Source: Chlorobiaceae bacterium
Lineage (GTDB): Bacteria; Bacteroidota; Chlorobiia; Chlorobiales; Chlorobiaceae
Assembly (NCBI GenBank): GCA_012972835.1
Contig: JABDHK010000006.1
Coordinates: 90,470 to 154,469, forward strand
DNA length: 64,000 nucleotides
Direction of reading: 5' to 3'
Shown here: positions 57,640 to 64,000 of the stretch, one piece after another
Numbering within the stretch: position 1 is the first letter of the stretch
Layout: each line of letters starts with the position of its first letter
Made by a program: the position numbers and the translations under genes
The notes under the pieces: model-generated
Seen by the model: the letters and a program-made list of their open reading frames with translations, nothing else
Databases searched by the model: none
Told to the model about the DNA's origin: nothing

Positions 57640-58307
57640 AAATTCTTGCCATAGAGTGTACTCATGCTGCACTGAGTGTAGCGGTCATGAACGCCGGTGT
57701 TGTTGCCGAGGTAAAGAGTGCTGACTGGCGTAAGGCAGCTGAAAAGCTTGTTCCGCTTATTGAACAGGTCATGGCGGCAAGCGGTCTCAACCTCCAGCAG
57801 CTTGACTGCATAGCAATTTCATCCGGCCCCGGATCGTTTACATCATTGCGCATAGGCATGGCGATTGCCAAAGGGGTTGCCTACGGACTCGGAATCCCGC
57901 TGGTTCCTGTCCCCACAATGCCCGCAATGGCTGCCTCACTGCATGCCGAAACCGATACAGTCATGGCCGTTATTCCATCCCGCAAAGGGGAGTATTACTA
58001 TGCGTCGTATAGGTACAGAAAACTCTCTTCGGGCTTGTGGCATGATGAGGTCAAGAGAGGTTCTGCTGCTGATATAGCCGCCGCTGCTTTCTCCAGTAAT
58101 GTCGGAACATTTATTATCGGGCGAGGGCTCGACGAAATCGCTCCTTTGCTTGCTGGTTCCAGTGCAGTTTACAGGGAGGCGGACATGTTTTCTGCCAGTT
58201 CACTTTTTTTTGCTGCTGAAAGGCTTTTTGCCGGAGCTGATGCTGCAAAACTTAACGGGGTTACGCCCGATTACCGGCAAATGTTCAGCCCCAACGGCGG
58301 GAAATGA
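57636..58307 (+). CDS. tsaB: tRNA t6A-modification protein TsaB
   Basis: 223 aa. The ASKHA fold start MKILAIECTHAALSVAV, and SSGPGSFTSLRIGMAIAKGV (about residue 66), are TsaB-specific. It forms a heterodimer with TsaD (elsewhere) and is needed for t6A synthesis. Translationally coupled to tsaE. The run scpA-DUF1015-tsaE-tsaB may be a single transcript. Confidence 0.94.
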   Translation: MKILAIECTHAALSVAVMNAGVVAEVKSADWRKAAEKLVPLIEQVMAASGLNLQQLDCIAISSGPGSFTSLRIGMAIAKGVAYGLGIPLVPVPTMPAMAASLHAETDTVMAVIPSRKGEYYYASYRYRKLSSGLWHDEVKRGSAADIAAAAFSSNVGTFIIGRGLDEIAPLLAGSSAVYREADMFSASSLFFAAERLFAGADAAKLNGVTPDYRQMFSPNGGK

Positions 58308-58542
58308 TGACTGGTTGATCTGCCCATGTGAGCAATTCTATTGGGGCTTTTTCCCAATCATTCATGCCGTAACTCCTATATTCTGCCAGACCATGCCGGG
58401 GACTCCCTGGCTTTTTTTGTGCCAGTAAGCAGGCTTTTTTGTATGTTCAGGAGTTACCGTTATTACTATTTTGTTGCAGTTTTGTTGCATGGTGGTGGTA
58501 AGTTGTTGAAAAATATAGTTCACATATGAAGGATGGAGGTTT

Positions 58543-58938
58543 ATGAGTAGCTTGAAAGAGGAAGAGAGAGAGAGTGCCGCCCTGGCAAAAGAGGTGGGTG
58601 TCGGTGAGTTACTGGCGAGAAGAGCAGCAGAACTGGCACTGGAGAAAAAGTGTGAAGAGGTTAAGATTCTTGATCTCCGGGGATTGACCTCGGTTACCGA
58701 TTATTTTGTAATTGTGACAGCTGATTCTGATCGTAAGGCAAAGTCAGCAGCGGAGCATATTATTGATGAGCTCAAGGTCGATGGTGAGCGTCCGATGCAT
58801 GTTGAGGGGATGGATTCCATGCACTGGATTCTACTGGACTATATTGATGTTGTTGTGCATGTTTTTATGCCTGATGAACGCCATTTTTATGATCTTGAAT
58901 CCCTCTGGTCTGATGCACCGGTAGTTACACTGAGCTGA
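58543..58938 (+). CDS. rsfS: Ribosomal silencing factor RsfS
   Basis: 131 aa. Marks are [20 protein letters not shown], then the [20 protein letters not shown] block and [10 protein letters not shown]. It binds uL14 and blocks subunit joining under poor conditions. A strong GGAGG ribosome site lies before the ATG. Alone or first with gyrA 120 bases on. Confidence 0.95.
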   Translation: MSSLKEEERESAALAKEVGVGELLARRAAELALEKKCEEVKILDLRGLTSVTDYFVIVTADSDRKAKSAAEHIIDELKVDGERPMHVEGMDSMHWILLDYIDVVVHVFMPDERHFYDLESLWSDAPVVTLS

Positions 58939-59061
58939 TATTTTTGCCCGTTTTTCTTCGGTTAGCTCTTGTTGCGGGCACTGTATCGTTAAGAATTCAT
59001 GCGGATTTTTATACATTACGCCGTTGAGTTATTTATATCAATTATCACCCAGGATCTACCT

Positions 59062-61548
59062 ATGCAGCGTGAAAGAATAGTCCCGATCAGTATTGAAGAA
59101 GAAATGCGGGGTTCTTATCTCGATTACTCAATGTCGGTCATTGTCAGTCGTGCTCTACCTGATGTTAGGGACGGTCTGAAGCCGGTTCACCGGAGGGTAC
59201 TTTTCGGTATGCACGAGCTTGGTCTGCAGGCAGGCAAGCCTCATAAAAAATCAGCCCGTGTGGTCGGTGAAGTGCTTGGAAAGTTTCACCCCCATGGTGA
59301 TACGGCTGTTTACGACAGTCTTGTTCGCCTGGTGCAGGACTTCTCCCTGCGCTATCCTCTTATTGACGGCCAGGGAAACTTCGGCTCGGTTGATGGCGAT
59401 TCCCCGGCGGCTATGCGATATACTGAAGTTCGTATGAAGAGCATTGCTGGAGAAATGCTTAAGGACCTTGAAAAAGGGACTGTTGATTTTTCCTTGAACT
59501 TTGATGACTCTCTTGAAGAGCCTACGGTTCTGCCTTCGGCGATTCCCAACCTGCTCGTAAACGGATCGTCTGGTATTGCGGTAGGCATGGCTACCAATAT
59601 CTCCCCCCAGAACCTCAGAGAGGTTGTTGACGGCATGATTGCCCTGATTGCCAATCCGGAACTTGAAGTGAGCGATCTCATGAAATATGTTATCGCCCCT
59701 GATTTTCCAACCGGCGGTATTATATATGGATATGAAGGTGTTCGTTCGGCTTACATGACTGGTCGTGGTAAAGTGGTGATTCGGGCACGTGCTCTTGTGG
59801 AGGTTACCCAGAAAAACGGCAGGGAGTCCATTATTGTTACAGAACTTCCCTATCAGGTCAACAAGGTCCGGCTGATCGAAAAAATTGTCGAGCTTGTTCA
59901 CGATAAAAAACTTGAAGGTATTGCCGATATCCGCGATGAATCTGATCGCGATGGCATGCGACTGGTTATTGAACTCAAGCGGGATGCTGTTGCCAAGGTT
60001 GTGCTTAACAACCTCTACAAGCATACCCCGATGCAGGATACCTTTGGGGTGATTATGCTGGCGCTGGTTGATGGAGTGCCGAGGATACTCAATCTCAAGG
60101 AGATGATGGTCTATTACATTAAACATCGCAACGAGATTATCCTGCGCCGTACGCAATTTGACCTCACAGCTGCCGAAAAGCGGGCTCATATTCTTGAAGG
60201 CCTGAAGATCTGTCTTGACAATCTTGATGAGGTAATATCCACCATCAGGGAGTCACCTGATGCCTCAACTGCCCAGGAGAGGCTCATAGAGCGTTTCGGA
60301 TTGTCAGAAGTTCAGGCCAAGGCTATTCTTGAGATGCGCCTGCAGCGCCTGACGGGTATGGAGCGCAAAAAAATCGATATTGAATACACTGAGGTACTTG
60401 CCCTTATTGAAGAGTTGCGATTTATTCTCGGCAGTCCAGAAAAGCAGATGCAGATTATCCGCGAAGAACTCCTGAGAGTCAAAGAGGTCTACGGCGACGC
60501 CCGTCGTACCGAGATTGTGCCGCAGGAAGGGGACTTCTCCATTGAAGACATGATTGCCCAGGAAGATGTGGTTATTACTATTACCCACGACGGCTTTATC
60601 AAGCGCTTTCCGGTTTCAGGGTACCGACGTCAGGCAAGGGGTGGTAAAGGTGTGACTGGTGCACAGGCAAAGCATGATGACTTTATTGAGCACATGTTTA
60701 TTGCCTCAACGCACAACTATATTCTTTTCTTCACCAGCAGAGGTCGATGTCATTGGCTGAAAGTCTACGAAATCCCGGAAGCAGGACGTGCGGCAAGGGG
60801 CCGGGCACTGGCGAACATAATGGAGCTTCAGTCGGGCGAAAAAATAAGGGCATATATTAATATCAGGAATTTTGACGAACCGGGCTTCATTGTTATGGCA
60901 ACGACCAACGGTATCGTGAAAAAAACAGCACTCGAAGAGTTTTCCCACCCAAGAAAGAACGGCATAGCTGCCATTACTATCGAAGAACAGGATGAGCTGC
61001 TTGATGCCCGTCTGACCGACGGTGAACATCAGATTATTCTTGCCAAGAGCTCTGGTTTTGTTGTGCGCTTTCCCGAGGCGGAAATTCGTTCTATGGGTCG
61101 TACAGCTATGGGTGTCAAGGGAATCACGCTCGACAAGGGAGAAAAATGTATTTCAATGGTAACGACCAAGCGATTCGATACCGCGTTGCTGGCTGTCACC
61201 GACAATGGATTTGGCAAGAGAAGCCGTGTGGAGGACTACCGTCTGACCCGGCGTGGAGCACGAGGAGTCATTACACTCAAGGCTCACGAGAAAATTGGTG
61301 CCCTTATTGGTCTGCTTGATGTCAACGACGACGATGATCTTATCATTATCACCACACACGGGATCGTGAATCGTCAGCATGTTTCCGACATTCGTTTGAC
61401 CGGAAGGAACACTTCTGGGGTTCGTCTTGTCAGGCTGATGGCAGGGGATCTTATTTCCGCACTTGCAAGAGTACCGAAAAGCGATGATGAAGGGGATACT
61501 GAACTACCCATCGAAGATCCTGATGGTCAGATTGATCTCTTTGTCTGA
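59062..61548 (+). CDS. gyrA: DNA gyrase subunit A
   Basis: 828 aa from the ATG at 59062 ([20 protein letters not shown]); a 21-residue upstream extension is not conserved. The catalytic tyrosine is in [10 protein letters not shown] (about residue 121). The quinolone region reads [15 protein letters not shown]. The C-terminal pinwheel holds the GyrA box as RRQARGGKG (about 533-541), which separates it from ParC. It is the strand-passing subunit that introduces negative supercoils. The C-terminal tail is acidic, as usual. Confidence 0.96.
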   Translation: MQRERIVPISIEEEMRGSYLDYSMSVIVSRALPDVRDGLKPVHRRVLFGMHELGLQAGKPHKKSARVVGEVLGKFHPHGDTAVYDSLVRLVQDFSLRYPLIDGQGNFGSVDGDSPAAMRYTEVRMKSIAGEMLKDLEKGTVDFSLNFDDSLEEPTVLPSAIPNLLVNGSSGIAVGMATNISPQNLREVVDGMIALIANPELEVSDLMKYVIAPDFPTGGIIYGYEGVRSAYMTGRGKVVIRARALVEVTQKNGRESIIVTELPYQVNKVRLIEKIVELVHDKKLEGIADIRDESDRDGMRLVIELKRDAVAKVVLNNLYKHTPMQDTFGVIMLALVDGVPRILNLKEMMVYYIKHRNEIILRRTQFDLTAAEKRAHILEGLKICLDNLDEVISTIRESPDASTAQERLIERFGLSEVQAKAILEMRLQRLTGMERKKIDIEYTEVLALIEELRFILGSPEKQMQIIREELLRVKEVYGDARRTEIVPQEGDFSIEDMIAQEDVVITITHDGFIKRFPVSGYRRQARGGKGVTGAQAKHDDFIEHMFIASTHNYILFFTSRGRCHWLKVYEIPEAGRAARGRALANIMELQSGEKIRAYINIRNFDEPGFIVMATTNGIVKKTALEEFSHPRKNGIAAITIEEQDELLDARLTDGEHQIILAKSSGFVVRFPEAEIRSMGRTAMGVKGITLDKGEKCISMVTTKRFDTALLAVTDNGFGKRSRVEDYRLTRRGARGVITLKAHEKIGALIGLLDVNDDDDLIIITTHGIVNRQHVSDIRLTGRNTSGVRLVRLMAGDLISALARVPKSDDEGDTELPIEDPDGQIDLFV

Positions 61549-61602
61549 CACTGTTATTTATAAAAGAGAGGGAGTAATGTCATCGGAAACCAAGGAGGAA
61601 GA

Positions 61603-61827
61603 ATGGAGCAGAAAAAACCTTATATCATAACGGAAAAGCCGGGAACAAAATATTACTGTGCATGCGGAAGTTCTCGGAACAAACCCTACTGTGATGGAGC
61701 TCACAAAGGCAGCGGTCTTCATCCCAGTAAAGTGGAAATCGAAGAGGAAAAAACCGTAGCGATTTGTGGTTGTGGCAGTTCGGCTACACTTCCCTTCTGC
61801 GATGGCACCCATAAAACGCTGCAATAA
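61603..61827 (+). CDS. CDGSH iron-sulfur protein with two clusters
   Basis: 74 aa. Two CDGSH-type motifs: [19 protein letters not shown] (about residues 18-36) and [18 protein letters not shown] (about 54-71). Each has the 3-Cys/1-His ligand pattern C-x-C...C-D-G-x-H of a [2Fe-2S] cluster. Such small proteins are soluble redox or cluster-transfer proteins with few known partners. AAGGAGG lies ahead of the ATG. It is between gyrA and pyrG on the same strand. Confidence 0.92.
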   Translation: MEQKKPYIITEKPGTKYYCACGSSRNKPYCDGAHKGSGLHPSKVEIEEEKTVAICGCGSSATLPFCDGTHKTLQ

Positions 61828-61863
61828 CCAGATTTTACCAATTAATCAACGACGAACGCTGTC

Positions 61864-63561
61864 ATGGCTCGACCGAAAAATGTGAAGCATATTTTTGTGA
61901 CCGGAGGGGTAATTTCCTCGCTCGGCAAGGGAATTCTGTCAGCCTCTCTCGGGATGCTGCTTAAATCCCGAGGATTGAAGGTGGCCATACAGAAATATGA
62001 TCCCTATATCAATGTTGACCCTGGTACCATGTCCCCCTACCAGCATGGCGAGGTCTACGTTACCGATGATGGCGCTGAAACCGACCTTGATCTTGGTCAC
62101 TACGAACGCTTTCTTGATGAATCGACAACGCAGGCCTCAAACCTGACTATGGGGAGGGTCTATAAATCGGTTATCGACAAGGAGAGGCGGGGCGAATATC
62201 TCGGTGCAACAGTTCAGGTTGTTCCTCATGTCATTGATGAAATCAAGGATCGAATGGCCGAGCAGGCCAAAAACGGCAATCTTGATGTGCTTATCACTGA
62301 GATCGGGGGTACAATCGGTGATATTGAGTCACTCCCTTTTCTTGAAGCCATGAGGCAGATGAAACTTGAGATGGGCGACCGCAATCTGCTGAACATCCAT
62401 CTTACCTTTGTTCCTTATATCAAGGCTGCAAGCGAACTGAAAACAAAGCCCACACAGCATAGCGTTAAAATGCTTCTTGGAGTTGGCATACAGCCTGATA
62501 TTCTGGTATGCCGCAGTGAAAAGGCGTTACTTCGTGATATCAAGAACAAGGTTGGCCATTTCTGCAACGTCAACGAACTCGACGTTATTGGTCTTAACGA
62601 TTGCGATACCATTTACGAAGTGCCGCTGATGCTTCTGAAAGAGAAACTTGATCTGCGCGTTCTTAAAAAGCTGGGCCTGAAAAAATACAAGGAGCCAAAC
62701 CTTGAATACTGGCGTGACTTCTGCAACAAGGTCAAGTTTCCCAAAGAGGGTGAGGTTACCATCGGCATCTGTGGGAAGTATACCGAATACCCCGATGCCT
62801 ACAAGTCGATTATCGAATCGTTCATTCATGCCGGAGCAAGTAACAACGTCAGGGTTAAAGTCAAGCTTCTCCGGGCTGAGGATGCTGAGTCGAAAACATT
62901 TGATATTGCAAAGGAGCTTGAGGGTGTCAACGGTATTCTGGTAGCGCCTGGCTTCGGAGATCGGGGTATCGAAGGGAAAATAAAGTTTATCCGGCATGCG
63001 CGGGAACAGAATATCCCTTTTCTGGGGATATGCCTTGGAATGCAGTGTGCTACAATAGAGTTTGCGCGTAACGTGTGCGGCCTCCAGGATGCCAACTCTA
63101 CAGAGTTCAACAAACGCACCCGTTTTGCCGTCATAGACCTCATGGAGCATCAGAAAAAGGTCAAGGAGAAGGGAGGCACCATGCGCCTGGGAAGCTACCC
63201 CTGCATTATCAGGGAGGGATCAAAGGCTCATGAAGTCTACCGGAAGTTTCTTATCAACGAACGGCATCGCCATCGCTATGAATTCAATAATAGTTACCGC
63301 CAAAATTTTGAGGAAGGCGGAATGATCTTTTCCGGAACGTCACCAAACGGAGATCTGGTAGAGATTATTGAGTTGAAAGATCATCGCTGGTTTGTCGCCG
63401 TGCAGTTCCATCCAGAACTCAAGTCAAGGGTACAGAAAGTGCATCCCCTGTTCCATGGCTTTGTGGCAGCGGCCAAAGAGCATGCAAGGGGAGTTCATCA
63501 GCTTGATTTGACGGTAGATATGCCCTCTTTTCTTCCGGTTGAGCATGAATCTGCCCAATAA
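61864..63561 (+). CDS. pyrG: CTP synthase
   Basis: 565 aa. The synthetase domain begins [20 protein letters not shown] and has the [14 protein letters not shown] segment. The glutaminase domain has the nucleophile Cys in [16 protein letters not shown] (about residue 395) and the His-Glu pair in [11 protein letters not shown] (near 518). It makes CTP from UTP and glutamine. It is slightly longer than the usual 535-550 aa, through the C-terminal tail. Last gene before the rRNA operon leader. Confidence 0.97.
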   Translation: MARPKNVKHIFVTGGVISSLGKGILSASLGMLLKSRGLKVAIQKYDPYINVDPGTMSPYQHGEVYVTDDGAETDLDLGHYERFLDESTTQASNLTMGRVYKSVIDKERRGEYLGATVQVVPHVIDEIKDRMAEQAKNGNLDVLITEIGGTIGDIESLPFLEAMRQMKLEMGDRNLLNIHLTFVPYIKAASELKTKPTQHSVKMLLGVGIQPDILVCRSEKALLRDIKNKVGHFCNVNELDVIGLNDCDTIYEVPLMLLKEKLDLRVLKKLGLKKYKEPNLEYWRDFCNKVKFPKEGEVTIGICGKYTEYPDAYKSIIESFIHAGASNNVRVKVKLLRAEDAESKTFDIAKELEGVNGILVAPGFGDRGIEGKIKFIRHAREQNIPFLGICLGMQCATIEFARNVCGLQDANSTEFNKRTRFAVIDLMEHQKKVKEKGGTMRLGSYPCIIREGSKAHEVYRKFLINERHRHRYEFNNSYRQNFEEGGMIFSGTSPNGDLVEIIELKDHRWFVAVQFHPELKSRVQKVHPLFHGFVAAAKEHARGVHQLDLTVDMPSFLPVEHESAQ

Positions 63562-63947
63562 GCTCTCTTTTTTCAATATTTTATGAGAAAGATGAACAAA
63601 AGGTTTGGAAGTGATGGGGAAGGGTGATACATTAGGAGCCCACTGAAGAATGAGCGAAAGTGAGGTTGGAAGTGGGTAAAGCCTGAAAGATGGCATGTTA
63701 TTTGACGGTAGTGAGATGAAGGGAAAAGCGAGATGCTGATGATCAGTTTTTGGTTTTGAAAAAGAGCTGAAGGCTGAAAGAAAAAGAAAAAAAGATTTTG
63801 CAAAGACTAAGAAAAGATGTACATTAGTTTCCCTTGATCGAATACGGTCAAGTTCTTTGAATTTGTTGCTAAGTGAAACGCCAAAGTCAATTTCTTTGGG
63901 TCTATGACTCAAAGTATTTTTTAGCCGGATCAAACAGATTAAACTCT
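63562..63947 (+). promoter_or_regulatory. rRNA operon promoter and leader region
   Basis: 386 bases without a gene. A candidate promoter is TTGCAA (63798-63803), a 16-base spacer and TACATT (63820-63825). A boxA-like GTTCTTTGA (63852-63860) follows, as expected for rRNA antitermination leaders. Long plus-strand purine runs precede it. Promoter assignment is tentative. Confidence 0.4.
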
Positions 63948-64000
63948 ACAACGGAGAGTTTGATCCTGGCTCAGGACGAACGCTGGCGGCGTGCCTAACA
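63948..64000 (+). rRNA. 16S ribosomal RNA, 5' end only
   Basis: GAGAGTTTGATCCTGGCTCA at 63954-63973 is the universal 16S start, followed by GGACGAACGCTGGCGGCGTG. Aligned on GAGTTTGATC, base 1 falls at about 63948. The gene runs off the right edge. Confidence 0.97.

Noticed and set aside
58400..58445. Terminator after tsaB (CTGGC/GCCAG with T run)
   Set aside because: The T run lies inside the loop and not after the stem; stem is only five pairs.
59251..60189. Minus-strand ORF of 312 codons
   Set aside because: Antisense to gyrA; length comes from codon bias of the real gene.

Overview
The window looks like chromosome of a green sulfur bacterium (Chlorobiaceae, Chlorobium/Pelodictyon type). 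This is inferred from the gene set: a free-standing atpD-atpC pair, a GTP-type PEP carboxykinase, an indolepyruvate:ferredoxin oxidoreductase operon with a phenylacetate-CoA ligase, an ArsA-family ATPase with an HSP20-like tail, a type-2 OMP decarboxylase, and a 16S rRNA 5' end at the right edge. No CRISPR array, prophage or transposase gene was seen.

Bases 1-12.9 kb are a restriction/defence island read mostly leftwards. In transcription order it holds a large SNF2-type helicase with a DUF4391 partner, a broken type III DNA methylase (mod), an AlbA/Schlafen-type ATPase, a 55-codon res/mod chimera, a YhcG-type (DUF1016) nuclease, and the start of a type III res gene that runs off the left edge. 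The mod 3' end and the res 5' end both occur twice and frame each of the two cargo genes. The simplest reading is a tandem duplication of a mod-cargo-res unit that later collapsed. mod has an in-frame amber codon, two in-frame inverted-repeat insertions, and a G9/C9 tract upstream. An AT-rich block at about 5.6-8.9 kb, mostly on the plus strand, separates DUF4391 from mod. It carries a DUF6884-like protein, an unknown 123-aa protein, a protein with two GIY-YIG nuclease domains and a small unknown minus-strand gene.

From 13 to 26.8 kb there are a chimeric MazE-like antitoxin, clpS, an LD-carboxypeptidase, atpDC, tRNA-Thr(CGU), a periplasmic thioredoxin, pckG, dodecin, a SWIM/SNF2 gene group, an acetate-transporter-like membrane protein, an MFS exporter and msrB.

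From 26.9 to 33.8 kb there is a tripartite efflux operon (tolC-usp-emrA-emrB). A perfect sigma-54 promoter sits ahead of it, and a GAF-AAA-HTH enhancer-binding protein is encoded divergently next to that promoter. This is a self-contained sigma-54 regulatory module.

From 33.8 to 39 kb an operon iorA-iorB-paaK-ACT-aminotransferase links arylacetates, arylacetyl-CoA, aryl pyruvates and aromatic amino acids. From 39 kb to the end the genes are mostly housekeeping: ArsA-like ATPase, prfA, rseP, dxr, tRNA-Val, ftsH, pyrF, glmS, an epimerase, a ferritin-like protein, an RRM protein, amtB-PII, TPR protein, scpA, DUF1015, tsaE, tsaB, rsfS, gyrA, a CDGSH protein, pyrG, and then the leader and first bases of 16S rRNA. 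The PII protein lacks the uridylylated T-loop tyrosine, and a pair of direct repeats 53 bp apart precedes amtB.
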